Position numbers and translations under genes: made by a program. DNA of 64,000 nucleotides from Oxytricha trifallax (lineage: Eukaryota > Ciliophora > Spirotrichea > Sporadotrichida > Oxytrichidae), in assembly GCA_000711775.1 (NCBI GenBank), contig ARYC01002088.1:1-64000 (forward strand), written 5' to 3'. Positions 42,873 through 55,429 of the stretch are shown one piece after another. Position 1 is the stretch's first letter. Each line of letters starts with the position of its first letter. Below the pieces are notes generated by a model. It was not told the DNA's origin. It made no database searches and saw nothing but the letters and a program-made list of their open reading frames with translations.

Positions 42873-43524
42873 TCACCATAAGTCATTCAAGAAGAATGTT
42901 TTAAGTTGCAGCACCGTGTTGATTTATTAAAATTGTATATTAAGCTCTCCTATCTCCAATTTGTTGTCTACCTGTTGTTGAAAATCATTGGTAGCTTACA
43001 TTTGAAGCATTCCAGCTAGCAATTATTTTTAGTAATTCTTAATAGTTGCTTTCCTCAGTGTCCTCTTTCTCCTAGGTCTTCTCTTTGACCTCGTTCTCCT
43101 CAATCTCCTCGTTCTCATCAGTCTCCACGATCTACTCTATCTCCACGATCTCCTCTATCTCCACGAACTCCTCGTTCTCTAAGTCGTTCTCCTCAGTCTC
43201 CTCGTTCTCCTCAGTCTCATCAATCTCCTCGTTCCCCTCGGTCTCCTCGTTCTCCTCGTTCTCCTCAGTCTCATCAATCTCCTCGTTCCCCTCGGTCTCC
43301 TCGTTCTCCTCGTTCTCCTCAGTCTCATCAATCTCCTCGTTCCCCTCGGTCTCCTCGTTCTCCTCGTTCTCCTCAGTCTCATCAATCTCCTCGTTCCCCT
43401 CGGTCTCCTCGTTCTCCTCGTTCTCCTCAGTCTCATCAATCTCCTCGTTCCCCTCGGTCTCCTCGTTCTCCTCGTTCTCCTCAGTCTCCTCATATAAAAA
43501 CCAACTCATAGTAATTTTCATCAT
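42873..43524 (-). CDS. acidic 18-residue-repeat protein, one 28-nt intron
   Basis: 207 codons. It starts MMKITMSWFLYEE, then about five tandem copies of an 18-residue unit (TEENEENEETEGNEEIDE), then a more varied Glu-rich region (EFVEIEEIVEIEQIVETDEN) with TAG as Gln. After SNYQELLKIIASWNASN a 28-nt GT...AG intron (42972-42999) leads into VDNKLEIGELNIQFQQINTV and a TGA at 42873. Without the intron the frame would stop at 42985, but the spliced length is a multiple of three and the C-terminus looks real. The opposite strand is open only because of the repeat. Function unknown; strongly acidic, unlike its neighbours. Confidence 0.6.
43200..43490. repeat. 54-bp higher-order minisatellite of 9-mers
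   Basis: Six variants of a TCTCCTCGT-like 9-mer form a 54-bp unit repeated about five times with almost no change. It encodes the 18-residue acidic repeat on the minus strand. Confidence 0.95.
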
Positions 43525-43539
43525 TATGCAGTTTTGACG

Positions 43540-43690
43540 TTAAGAGCTTCAATCATAGTAACTATAGACTGCTGTAAAGCAATGACTTCACTCAATAATT
43601 TCAGCCAACTTCTTCTTGTGGATGCTAATTTCGGTGCTATAACTTAAGTAAGGTAGCCACATGCTAAATATAACTTCCTAGCTTTCGCAA
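43540..43690 (-). CDS. short coding-like segment upstream of acidic gene
   Basis: The minus frame reads LYLACGYLTQVIAPKLASTR and LSEVIALQQSIVTMIEALNV, ending at TGA near 43516. Helical. It may be the 3' end of another gene segment. No start seen. Confidence 0.35.
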
Positions 43691-43699
43691 TTGTGTGCT

Positions 43700-45045
43700 A
43701 TAAGACTTAAATTAATTAGTACCAATGGATACAAGAGATTTAGAGTGGTTCTAAAATACAGAAAGATAGCAACAGCTAATCATAAATTTTAGGACGACTA
43801 GATTTGCTTTCTCTTAGTAAAAGATTTATCGATTTGAGCTTTTTAAGTAACGAAAAAGATGCAAGATAAATTTAAATAGTATGAGAGGATAAGTGAATTA
43901 TATTTACCCAACCCGATTTACTATCAATACTAAGAAAGAGAATATCGATTGAATTTTCAAGAACTAAAGTAACACTAAAATACAGAAATTAAACTGTTAA
44001 CACATAGTGAAGGAATGATATAATATTGATATCTTGAATATTATTTCTAATAATTTAATTTCATAAAATTTAGAGTAATTGTTTTATTGTTAATGGCTTA
44101 AGTGGATATGATAATATATAAAAAATAATAATAGAATGTGTATTTGATTCACATATCATTTAAAGCAATATAAATTGTTTAAATAAAAAAGAATCAAACA
44201 AATTAATTGATTATTTTTATCTATTAAATAAGAGTCATAAATGTTAACATATTTTTAATTAATAGATTGCTAATTAATTTAATTTTATCTTGGTACTTGG
44301 TTTTTTAATAATAGATAATGTTACTATTGCCTAACGAGAAACAAACATCTTCTGTTTTGACTTATCATTTATTAATTCATCTACAATCAATCTATTAACT
44401 GATGTGAAATCAAATAAAGGTAGCAATACTGGGACATAAGTAAGAAAAGAAATGAATTTAAAATTTGGAGACAGCACTATATCATAAAACTACTTTAAAG
44501 TCAAGAGAAGATCCATAGGTATAGATAATTATTCAAATAAACAGAGAACTTTACAAAAATAAATATATATATATATAACCGAAGTTTAAGTGGTCCTTAA
44601 CTTTGTCAAATAAACAAAATTGGATTTGCAGTAAATAAGATTTGGTATATAAAATAACTTTGCATTGAGTTTCTTATATAAGAAAAAAGGCTTAAACTAA
44701 AATTAAAAACGAAATTGACTGTGATAAACAATAATAAATAAGATAAGTTTCCAGCATCCAAGATTTGATAGTAAAGTTAAAATGCATAATAGAGCATCAT
44801 TTTAAGCAATTATAAATGACTTTGTATGCTTTAAAGTAGCAATATAAAATTAGTAGAAAATAAATTTAAATCTAGTTCAAATAATTCCCTTTATTCTACA
44901 GTTTAAGTTCTTATTTCTATTAAATGAGAGATTTGATCTAAATATCCTAGATATTTAAACAAGTAGAATAATTCCATGAGTTCTTTTAAATAGAAACTGA
45001 ATTTGTCTGAAATTAAAATGTCTCCATAGTATAAGAATATCTAAT
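43700..45045. other. AT-rich region, no gene recognised
   Basis: Scattered short frames only; no repeat or RNA gene noted. Confidence 0.35.
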
Positions 45046-45059
45046 CAATTCTGGGGGTA

Positions 45060-45340
45060 TTTGGGTACGTTGAATCTGATAAGAACATTTTCGACCACCA
45101 GAGGATGCTCGGTCACCATGCTACATGTATAGAGACTGAAATGGCTCAATTCATCTATTTTTACTATGCCTTTGGTCAGTAGGTCCTCATAGTGGTCATC
45201 CAAGGTCAGAAGGCATTTACTCTTGAAGAGAATCTTTCAATGCATATATCTGTTGAGTGGGACTACCATGGAATCAATCAATCGTCTAATGGACTTGTGA
45301 CTATCTTCATGCCCCATACACTTTTCTTCTATAAAACCTT
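45060..45340 (+). CDS. coding-like segment, unknown
   Basis: A plus frame of about 95 codons with one TAG as Gln: GYVESDKNIFDHQRMLGHHA, TEMAQFIYFYYAFGQQVLIV, EENLSMHISVEWDYHGINQS, then MPHTLFFYKT. Composition is balanced and GC is higher than around it. Likely one exon or gene segment; no family recognised. Confidence 0.45.
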
Positions 45341-45955
45341 AAATTTCTAAGCCAAAAACACAAACTTACTATAATCAATACTTTTATATAAGCCATCATA
45401 GTAACTGTGACTGTGACAATGGTCAGTATAATATATTTTTTGCTTATTTTATAGAGACTGAGTTGGCTCATTTGAATTTTTTTAATAATGAGTTGTGCTA
45501 TAGATCTCATATTAAATCTTCAAGATTTATTAAGAAAGGAAATATTTACCAACTGAGAATGACCTTGTTACCGTTTAAAACTTTCTCTTCTTACTAACTT
45601 TAGAATATCTTTGGTGGAATAATTTAAATTTAATTGATAATTAATCTTTTTATAAATACCACTTTTTAATGAAGTAATTTACGTTGATTATTATTAATGC
45701 TAGTATAAATTATCCATAGATTATTAGTATGCAGAATTAAATTACTCCTAAAATTCAATCTAATCTGTGATTATGGGTTAATAAACAGAAGATAGTAATG
45801 ATTATTCATAGGATTTTTTGAACATTAATTATTCATTAATGAGTAATAATATTTGATCAAGTTTAGTAGATGAAAAAGTCTTCAATGTCTTGATGCCTCT
45901 TCTTGATATATATAATGATAATTATATGAAATTAAAATTTGAAATACCTTTTTGT
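45341..45955. other. AT-rich region, no gene recognised
   Basis: Nothing supported beyond A/T-rich sequence. Confidence 0.35.
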
Positions 45956-45959
45956 TATT

Positions 45960-46260
45960 CAGGATTAGTATGTGAGATACAATTGTTACTATCTATTATT
46001 AGAAGAGTTCCTCTATTTGTCTGAATATGTTGTCAAAGATGCTACTAATATTCTTAAGGTGCACGTGCTTACATTTATACAGACCACTAATTCATAAATT
46101 TAATGAAGAATACATGATTTTACTTCTCTATATTTGTTGCAAAAAAGAAGCAATGTACAATCATTCAATTATTATTAAAACTTTTAGAAATTAGTCTTAG
46201 AATATGTCCCCAATCAAGTAGTTATTATGAAGATTTGATTGAAAAAGTAATTTTTAGAGA
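45960..46260 (+). pseudogene. helical coding-like segment, unknown
   Basis: Plus-strand LLLEEFLYLSEYVVKDATNI then LKVHVLTFIQTTNSQ, followed by QNFQKLVLEYVPNQVVIMKI. Looks like part of a helical repeat protein. TGA codons separate the pieces. Confidence 0.35.
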
Positions 46261-46299
46261 TAAATAATAGTCATTATAAGTGATGATTAGTGACAGATA

Positions 46300-47340
46300 A
46301 ATGAGTCAAACTTACCCAGGATAATTAAAGTATACTAAAATATAAATTTTGCATAATTGTTTCTCAATTCACTTACTAAATATACTGTATATTAGAATAG
46401 TTGGTACGATAGTTAAAAAATGCTAATAAAACAATAAAATAAATATATTATTTTAATATTTGTCCTAATTACAAAGTAATTGTCTTTCTGAATGCAAAGC
46501 CGTAAATTATTAAGTAATCTAAAATTAATATTTTGTTCTATCTTTTAGCTTAATTGCTGTTGATTTTAATATATTTAATTTTAATATGAGTTAATTTTAT
46601 AAAACTTAACAATTTTCGAATTAATAAGTCATCTAGAGCATCAATTAATTATTATGATAGTAACTATTTATAAATATTTGACTTATAACATAATGCATAT
46701 CAAATATTAATAAATCATTATATTTACATGACAATGTAAGCGTATATTTTGGTAATAATATTTAACTCATAAATTAATTGCAATGCAGGTAAAAGCCCAC
46801 CGCAGCCAAGTTAAAACCAACAATTTTAAGTGTTAATAATAGTATAACTAGATATAATTATAAGGTTAAATTGATAAAGTTTAATTAACTACTCTTTAAA
46901 TTAATCTATCTTTATATTATTTTCATATTATAGATAAGCAATAAACAACAAATTTATATTTATTTATTAGTTAAAGCTAAGTATTTATCAATTTAACATA
47001 AATTTTCATGATATTATTAATATATCAAAACTAAGGTGAAACGATCTTGATCAATATATTAACAACTTTAAAACTTCAGCAAGCTCTAAAGTTTTTCTAT
47101 ATTATTAACAATAAATTAAACATCATTGAGTAATATTTGGATCCTATAAAATAAGATTAAATATAAGAAGAAAATAATAATTATGAGGACTCAACTTGAT
47201 TTATGATAGTCATAATAATTATAAACATTTATACCTTATTAATTTATAACTTAATAAGTTGAAATGTTTATTATATTAAAAAATATATAAGATCTGTTTG
47301 GGAAAAAAAGGTACATTTCAAATGGTATCATAATTCCTTT
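46300..47340. other. AT-rich region, no gene recognised
   Basis: A/T-rich with a single short GC-richer word near 46795. No frame with coding bias. Confidence 0.4.
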
Positions 47341-47349
47341 TTCTACTAT

Positions 47350-47840
47350 TAAATTGAGTCAAAATATTAATTTTCTTGATCAAAGCTTCTATATGCGTTT
47401 GAAATTTCCATCATGCTATCTCAAGCTAATTTATTCAACCTTCGAACAAAGAATCTTACTTTATCAAACTAGAACGCTGTATATCTTCATGATACTTTTT
47501 CATTGCCACAGTTAAATATAATCACCTTGATTAGATGATGTAAGTATGTACAGTTGCTCGAGATAGCTCATCAGTTGATCCCGAATGTTTATAAGCAATA
47601 ATTATATAACTTATCAAATTGAATTAATATTGAGAAAGCTTCTTATTGGCAATTGTGTCTGCCTCCTTGAATAAGTGCTCGATATGACTCTTGAAATGCA
47701 GGAGTATTGATCTCGAGTAAGTTACCATCTACTTGAGTTAGACTATTAAAGCTTAGCCTCAAGAAATTCGAATTTATCGAGTACTATCAATACAATATTT
47801 TCTATGGTAGCTAGTGTCTTGACATTTGATCAAGAGAAAT
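47350..47840 (-). pseudogene. coding-like segment, helical, unknown
   Basis: Minus strand: QALIVQLKQMVTYSRSILLH then HIEHLFKEADTIANKKLSQY near 47760-47620, and DKVRFFVRRLNKLAQDSMME near 47480-47400. A frame change and a TGA lie between. Function unknown. Confidence 0.4.
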
Positions 47841-48379
47841 GTAATTATATCAATATTAATTTGTTAAAGTTTAAAAAGGATATATATAAATATATATTGT
47901 AAAGCATTTAAATGCATGTTAAGGATGAGTCTCATTATTTAGGATCAATTACCTAACCATCCGATTCAACAGTAAGAAATTGAAAAAGCTAGAATTTTAA
48001 AACTTCTATAAGTGCCTTTGAAGTTAAAATATTGAAGTACTTTCTTTACAAATAAGATAGTGCTTGATTAAATGGCACTACCATTACTATTTTCGTCATG
48101 ATTATCAATATTAGTCACATTGACCACTCAGTAATCATATAGAAGAGTAAATAGTGTTTGAATTTGCTAATTATTAATTTAGAAATAAAAAATATGTGAT
48201 TATTAACAAACATAATTAAGATATTTATAAATTTTAATAGTTTTTCAATCTATCGTTTTATAGTACTTATATTTTAATATTTAACTTAAAAATAGATATA
48301 TTTCTCAATTTAAATTGTTCTATTTAAAATAGCTTTAAGAAAAGCCTATAAATATCCTATACTTATAAAACTACTGATG

Positions 48380-49760
48380 TGAGCACTCATGTTTTGGCCT
48401 ACTCTGTAAATACTATCGGTGTTCAGAAGTTAAAACCAATACCTTGAACTTTGTGGATGACTTGTAATACCTTTGAATCTGAAAGTGAACAACTTTAAAT
48501 TTATAAATAGAATGATGGAGTGGAATACTAACATTTACTAATGAATACTCCCTCAATTACAGAAATCAAAATTCTAAGTTTACCAAAGCGTATTTTGGTT
48601 TTAGTTGACTCAATAGTTATGTGGTTGCTCTAATTAATAAATGCCATGATAACGCTCCTTTAAGTTATTGGTATACTAAGAAAGTCGAATTCCAATAAGT
48701 CCTCCCTTTATAGTTTATTAAATATAAAAGATGTAAGCAATTTCATTTTTACTAACAACTTATAGTAATTGATAGCTTAAAGATTTAAATTGAAGTAGCG
48801 AAGGAAGTATTGCCCTTCTAGCTGCATACGAATGAGACAGCTTGCATATTTTCAGGTTAAATTTTTGGCATCTCCAGATATCGAAGTCATTGGTGAGCTT
48901 TAGATTATTTAAAAATTGAGGATACTAAATAAGAAATGTGAGTGACTCTTGATTTAGGAGGAGAGTTACTCATGAAAACAAGTTATATTTATTTGCAAGA
49001 AGTCTTTGCCTAATAAAATTCTAATCATATCAATAGGAATTCGCTAAGGATTTTGCTCTTCAACTTAGAAGAAATTTAGACTATTATAAAAGAAAGCTGA
49101 ATCAGCTGAGGAAACGCCGATAGAATTTGCTGAATGTAATTTAGATACTAGCCCCAAAATATAGACATGTTCAAATTTATCTTAGAAAATGCTAAAGGGC
49201 TGCCTAAAAAATAAATATGCCTGATTATCTCGTCTTTGGTACACTTATCTCAATAAAACATTTCATTTCCCTGTTTCTTTTCACTGAGATTCAAGTAGCA
49301 CCACTGGCAGATCCCAAATGTCAGATTTCTACGGTACTTGTTTGCAATACTGAATTTTAAGACCTGCCTAAGATTTAAAATTGAATATCAATGCATAAAA
49401 CGGTATTTCTGGAGAATATGATCTTTGACTTATCAGAGGTGAGGTAGTCTAAGTTTATGGCCTTTAGGTTGGATGTAACAATAAAGCTACACAAAGACAT
49501 CTCAATGGCCAAGAAAGTATTACTAGAAATTATAACAACGAAGGATTCGAGCTTCTGTAAGAAAAAAAGATCAAATGTCTAAGTCATCGAGAATGGAGAG
49601 AAGTTTGAATCTCCGCTATATAGCATCATAAATAATTCATTTAGCTAATAATAATTAATGCTTCCTTTACACATCAAAGTACAAATATGATGATCTCCAA
49701 CCTCTTAAATGAGTGAGCCAGTAATGAGAAATAGAAGATAAAACTCTCATAAAGTGAAAT
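48380..49760 (+). pseudogene. decayed gene, coiled/basic segment and C-terminal domain, unknown
   Basis: Plus strand in ciliate code: VNNFKFINRMMEWNTNIYQ near 48490-48540; FAKDFALQLRRNLDYYKRKL then NQLRKRRQNLLNVIQIL near 49035-49145; HKTVFLENMIFDLSEVRQSK then FMAFRLDVTIKLHKDISMAK near 49395-49520; and SFCKKKRSNVQVIENGEKFE near 49550-49615. The last part is about 90 codons in one frame. Other blocks need frame changes. No family recognised. Confidence 0.45.
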
Positions 49761-49769
49761 ATAATTGGA

Positions 49770-51270
49770 TGAAGAAGCTCAAACAATTAATGATGAACAA
49801 TTAATAGTGAAACATATAATATTAAATAAGTAAATTAAATACCAAATAAAATACTTAATGCTTCTTCGTTTTGTAAAATATATATATATAATCATATTAA
49901 GCACAATTTGTACTTTTATTTACTTTGTTTTCATCCTATTTTTCATATACTTTTTACTACCATGAATTTATAATATTGATATTTAATAAATAATGACTTA
50001 TTCAAAAACTCTAAGTACATTGGAATACAATAATGAATATTAGAACACATGATTAAAATCAATAAAATAGTGAAGCTAACTCAAATATTTATACAATCAA
50101 TCTCAAAAGATATAGATTAGTTAAGTAAATGTGTATTCTTTAAAAAATATAAATAAAAATATACATACATAGTATTTGCTTCTTTAAGAAACCACTCTTA
50201 AACGATATATCTCAAGAACAAAATTGTGAGGTTCCCATCGATTGCAAGATAAAGCAATTGTAGTATTAGAATACTAGTTATCATTAATTATGTAGGGAAA
50301 GCTTGAGATTGTTAAATTACAGTTAATCATTTCAAATCTTTTGTGAATACTTTGGCAGTAAATGAGATAAACACTTGAAATTTTAATTAATCTGTGAGTG
50401 CTTTCTCTCAATGTTGCTACATTCTATACTATGGGCAAGCTTTAATGAGCTGCAGCTACATTGGGGATGGCTTGTGATGCTTTTGACATTTGCATAACTG
50501 GGGTTTGTTGTCTAAGATTCTGCTATCTTCATTTAAGGTTCATAAGGATATTATATGAATTAAATTAATTAGTTTGTTTAATGAACTGACAAACATATTT
50601 AATAAAATATTAATAATGTGAACAATTATCTAAATTTGGCTATATTATGATTGATGTTTAATTAACAAAAATAATATTGAAAAAATAGATTAAACATTAA
50701 GAATAAAATAAAAAGAAGAAGATCCCTTTTGTTTTGAGAACATTTAAAAAATTCTCTCAGGTAAGCTTTAAAACACAATGGAATTATGAAAATTGCACTG
50801 TTTCAACTGTAAAACAGTTTCTTTAGTAATTTGAATAAAAATTAGAATGAAATTATAATTATTTGATTGGATAACAAAATAAATATACACAATAATCTTT
50901 ATTTTTTTGCTTTAATATTCAATAATTATTAATAATTTGAAAATATATGTATTTGACCTTATTATCAACTGCATCATTACATTTTATTCTTATTTAATTA
51001 AAAGTAATATATCTAAAACATTCATCTTGATAGAAATAAAAAAGATAGCGCGTAAGAATTGATTGAATATTGTATCATTCACTTAAATATTATATAACGT
51101 ATACTTTGATCAATTTATAAATGCACTTTAATTATTTATATAATTTTAGGTTTTTAAGAGTCATAATATTAAGAATATATATTTTAAATACCATAGCAAC
51201 GTATACAAATACGTCTTATCATTCTTCATTAAAATAGATAGTCATAGAAATTATTTTGAAAAATACACAA
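49770..51270. other. AT-rich region, no gene recognised
   Basis: Low-complexity A/T sequence; no coding bias, no repeats of note. Confidence 0.4.
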
Positions 51271-51573
51271 ATTGAGATATTGTTTAGGAGGAAAAGCTAC
51301 ATAGAAAGACATACCTGGCAATAACTGAAACAACTCTCCAGGAAACAACATTAATTGGTAGTAAATGTGAAATGAATCAGACAATATTATGATCTAACCA
51401 GAAAGTTATATATTATAATAATATTTACTGAACTGGAAACACTCGAAACTGTTGAGTTAATAATTTAGAACATTTTCGATAACATTTTTCTAAAGTGCGA
51501 ATTAAAATGAAGAAGCAATCTCAGAGGAGAATATTCAATTATCAAAAAGGAAAGAAGTAAAAGTGTGAAGAGA

Positions 51574-52275
51574 CAGAAAGCAGTGTAGCAACTGTGATAT
51601 AATATAATTTTATGATATCAAGCTTCCATTTCATCATGAGTTATTCCATTTTGGGGCAGTGTATATTGATTTGAAAACAAATCAGCTGACTAGGAATTTT
51701 AATATTAGCTAAAATAAATAACTGACCATCAAAGAGTAGCTTTCAACTTTACATAATAACAACATAAACATTTACTGTGAGATAAAAAGCTTTAAGTATA
51801 TGAATGGAGGTATTTATAATAAACATCTCACAGAGATTAATCCTATACCAGCAGAAATATAACTTTCCCTTAATAATAAATTTTATAATATTTCAATGAT
51901 AGCATAGGATCACGTGATTTTATAGCCCTTAAAAGTCAATCTTTATGTATCAATTCCTAATTCTAGGAGACTATTCTAAGAAAGTGAAGATTTTCTTGTT
52001 TTTTTAGTAGGACTTTGCTAAAATTGGTTATTTAAAAAATTATAGTGTAAGAAAAAGGATAACTTTTAATTGAAAAAAGCCAATAATAAACAAACTGATA
52101 TTTAAACTTGTATTTAAAGTATTCCAATAAGAAGTCTCTCTAAGATCTAGAAATATAAATGGCCCATTGTTTAATAAGCTAGAATAAATAAGAATGAAAT
52201 TTAACAAAATGACTAGCTATATATACTTCATTAACTGTAATTAAGATATCATAAAGATTTATTCAAGATGATTTG
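51574..52275 (+). CDS. open frame of about 234 codons, unknown, 5' end uncertain
   Basis: Follows a TGA near 51571 and stays open to TGA near 52275 with about 17 TAA/TAG as Gln. It begins RDRKQCSNCDIIQFYDIKLP, whose CSNC could be half of a metal site. It continues with FGAVYIDLKTNQLTRNF, IKSFKYMNGGIYNKHLTEIN, LQPLKVNLYVSIPNSRRLFQ and a Lys-rich C-terminus. Sequence before the TGA (EAISEENIQLSKRKE) is coding-like in the same frame, so the TGA may be a true break or lie in a small intron. No start codon is secure and no family is recognised. Confidence 0.5.
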
Positions 52276-52619
52276 AGTAGACATATATCATCCAAATATT
52301 ATTAGGAAATTGTATAGATATTTTTATTTAATAAAAATGAAAAAATAAATTTCAAATTCTATATATAAACAAGCTTTATTTAATTTTATTAAGGAACAAG
52401 TCATATTTTTAATATATAAATATTAAATAATATTAATTTATTTTTATTAAGATTTTATAAGAATCTTTTGTTATTTTTAATAAAGCATGTTTATTAATTA
52501 TGTGACATTATATCGATTTTAAAACTATGTTAACTTGATATTAAGTTAATACTAAAGTTAAGAACTTAATTTTATAAATATTCAAAATATCATACAATAA
52601 TTGAAATAATAAATGATTA

Positions 52620-53130
52620 TGTGATTAGATGAACATCTGAAGCTGCAGGTGATGAAACTGAAAAGATAATTAGATATATTAAGGGTCATGATATAGATGG
52701 AAACACTTCAAATCAAACAGGAAATTAGAAGAATAAAGATATCATGAGTCATGTATATGCTGTAATAATACATAAAATTAAATTCTACAATAAATTTATT
52801 CATTTATAAATAGTTTATGAAAATGGTATTAATATTGTGAATGATTGAATAAAGTTTTAAATTAAATACAAATAAAATGTAAAATTACAGAAGGAGAAAA
52901 TAAGTAACATTAAAATTGATGATTCAACATATATTATATATAATAAGAATGTGAGAATTAATCTATAGGTATTTACATCATCTACATAAGTAAAGGAAAT
53001 AGAAAAATTGTTTTGAGTTGTTTATAAATGTTCTGAAAAAGAAATTTATAATATTTGTAAATTGAAATTAAAAAGATTAAGAATATAACAAATAAAATTA
53101 TTATAAAAATGAACATGCATTTCACTAGAG
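52620..53130 (+). pseudogene. coding-like segments, unknown
   Basis: Plus strand reads SEAAGDETEKIIRYIKGHDI and GNTSNQTGNQKNKDIMSHVY near 52635-52760, then IKIDDSTYIIYNKNVRINLQ near 52915-52975, with TGA or shifts between. Confidence 0.35.
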
Positions 53131-53204
53131 ATAGGTAGATATTGACTTAAGGTAAAATGATAAGTTTAAATACTATTGTGAGAATGCATCTAAAGCATTT
53201 TGTT

Positions 53205-53400
53205 GTTATTCATAACTAAGTCTCGTTCAGTTTTGCATTTTATCTTTATCTGGAGCAAGCTTCTCTTATTTTTCATTCATCGACTGATTATCCTTTTACT
53301 TTTCTAGTCGCAGTATAACTCGGAGCCGTTTAAATATCTGAAACAAAGCTTTCAATCATCTCTTTGACCTTCGTATTCACCTTTGATTAATCAGTCAAAA
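53205..53400 (-). CDS. short coding-like segment, unknown
   Basis: Minus strand, about 60 codons without TGA: DQSKVNTKVKEMIESFVSDI then ATRKVKGQSVDEQKIREACS. Polar and helical. Probably a single gene segment. Confidence 0.4.
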
Positions 53401-53522
53401 TAGAAAAAAAATATGGAATATATAGTAGTTTCAGAAATATATAACTCAATAGATGTAAGATTCAATGAGTATTTTTAAATTATTTAAAGAGTTTGTTTAA
53501 TTTTTAGTATTTTTAAATATTA

Positions 53523-53572
53523 CTTTGGGACCAAGTAGCAAAATTAATGTATTTTTACCACTTGGTACCAAT
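53523..53572. repeat. hairpin copy 1 (GGGACCAAGTAG family)
   Basis: TTGGGACCAAGTAGC and ACCACTTGGTACCAA pair with a few mismatches across an A/T loop. Second copy at 53890-53937. Confidence 0.8.
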
Positions 53573-53889
53573 AAGTATATTAATTTTATTTAATTATTGC
53601 TTTAAAAGTATTATCAAAGAATTTTAACTAAGAATGTAATTACTTTTCTACTAAACTTACATTTCATTTATTCATAATCTTAGAAAAAGAGTAAATTATA
53701 AATTATTTCATAATAAAACAACAAATCTTAAAAATAAATTAAAATTTAAGCATTGCATAATTAATATTTTTATATTAAAAAAGCACGAATAAATCTCATA
53801 TAAATTTGATAGAGACTCAATGTAATATTTATTCATCAATTTGAATTAATTTTATTTTATTTATAAATTTTATAATAATATATTATGAT

Positions 53890-53937
53890 TGGGACCAAGT
53901 AGCAAAAATATAAAACTTTTACTACTTGGTCCCAAAT
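53890..53937. repeat. hairpin copy 2 (GGGACCAAGTAG family)
   Basis: TTGGGACCAAGTAG and CTACTTGGTCCCAA form a perfect 14-bp stem. About 365 bp from copy 1, with AT-rich DNA between. Confidence 0.85.
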
Positions 53938-54009
53938 AAATATAATAATTAAATATATCAAACAAATTTCTTAAAATAAATTATAAAAATTATTCAAGTT
54001 TATATTATT

Positions 54010-54230
54010 TATGTAAGTTTTTGTATTTCAAGATCTTCATATTTCCAATTTTTATCATATTTTGACTGAATGTATGCTTTGTTGGTGTCTAACCCTTCAT
54101 TGAAGAGGTACCCTTATGCTACAATGTAGTCTATGACATTCAAAGTATATTTTTAAGTGCTCCAAAGCGTCAATATGGGTAAGGTTCATCATCCTCGCAT
54201 CCATCTCATTGTCATTTTGAGACGATAGAA
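54010..54230 (-). CDS. short coding-like segment, unknown
   Basis: Minus strand: SSQNDNEMDARMMNLTHIDA then, after a one-step shift, YTLNVIDYIVAQGYLFNEGL and NKAYIQSKYDKNWKYEDLEI. Balanced composition. Possibly one exon with a tiny intron at the shift. Confidence 0.4.
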
Positions 54231-54505
54231 GCAAATACCTTTTCTTTACATTTATATTTAATTCTTTGTGATTAACTAAAATAACTAAATTTCTAATTAT
54301 GATATTGTAGATCCTGAAAGATTAGCATAAATTAAAGCAGTTTTTGGTAATATTTTAAAAGATAATTCCACTTTAGATAACGAAAGAAAGTCGATATATT
54401 AAACTTTATATTTAAAGGAAGGGTCAAAAACCCAAATCTCCTAAAATTTCTAAACATTCCTTGACCCTTGGATAACTCATCAAAAAATGAAAAGCAACAG
54501 ATCAT

Positions 54506-54745
54506 AAATTTTTAGCTCATCTTTAAAACTTGACAACTTAAAACAGCACCAGATAAATTCTTTAAGAGAGAGAAAGAAAAGCAGCTAAGTTAACATTAAT
54601 TTACATCCACAATTGCACTCATCACATATATTCATATAACCTTCATTTATCATTTGATACTCGCAATGGGATCAACTATTATTAAGCATCCTCTAAATAC
54701 TCAAAAAACATTTGACCATATTTAAGTGAAAAAACTTGTCTAGAA
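54506..54745 (+). repeat. dispersed repeat, copy 1 (direct)
   Basis: Shares CAGATCATA, TTAGC-TCATCTTT, AAACTTGACA and the tail CCTCTAAATACT ... GAAAAAAC-TTGTC with copy 3 at 55430-55690. Moderately diverged. Confidence 0.7.
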
Positions 54746-54819
54746 AAATATATGAAAGTAAAAATATTTTTGTTCTATCATAATTTTATCATTTTTTGAG
54801 TTTTACCTCACTTTTACAG

Positions 54820-55085
54820 TTTTTGTGAAGTTTTTCGGGGCAAATCTCGTGAAATGTATTCTGACTATTTAGAGCACGCTGAACAATAGTAAATACCTTG
54901 GAGAGCAGTCTAACTAGAGATGAAGGTATACTGGTGACATTTGCCTCTCTCAAACGTCCAAGTCAAGACCCCTTCCCTTCCCTGAGCTGGCAGGGCAGGT
55001 ATCTCCAAAAGTACTAATTTGGTGAGGTCGTGATGAATCAGGTTTGAAAGATGAGCTAAAAAAACATTGATCTATAGCTTTCTAC
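54820..55085 (-). repeat. dispersed repeat, copy 2 (inverted)
   Basis: Its reverse complement aligns with copies 1 and 3: TTTAGCTCATCTTTCAAAC at one end and CTATTGTTCAGCGT-GCTCTAA at the other. The middle (54930-55010) is GC-richer and unique to this copy. Confidence 0.7.
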
Positions 55086-55429
55086 ACCTGGATAAGTTGT
55101 TGCCTAAGGCTCTGTGTGGATGATAGAAGATTTACCTCAATTTGGGATCATAAATCTAAAAAGGGAATTTTCTCATGATTTTTAAAGCTCTTTAAAACTG
55201 CTCAAAAGTGCCAATTTTGCCCTTTTTGACTATATTTGACACTATTTTAAAACTATCATAATTTTGGTTAATTTGACTGTTAAGAGGGATTTTATCAGTT
55301 TCGAAGACTCTTTAATTTTTTGAGATATTACTCCTTTTATTAGAAGTTAATGTTAATATACTTAATATATTTCTTTTTATAATCATTCTTACAAAGCATT
55401 ATGCAACTCTATTAGATGTAGATAGGTAC

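Noticed and set aside
43179-43493. 104-codon Arg-rich frame on the minus strand in the minisatellite
   Set aside because: Alternative frame of the same repeat, open only because the unit length is a multiple of three.
43085-43537. 150-codon Ser/Phe-rich open frame on the plus strand over the minisatellite
   Set aside because: It is the antisense shadow of the 54-bp repeat. The minus strand has a unique start, a plausible intron and a non-repetitive C-terminus.
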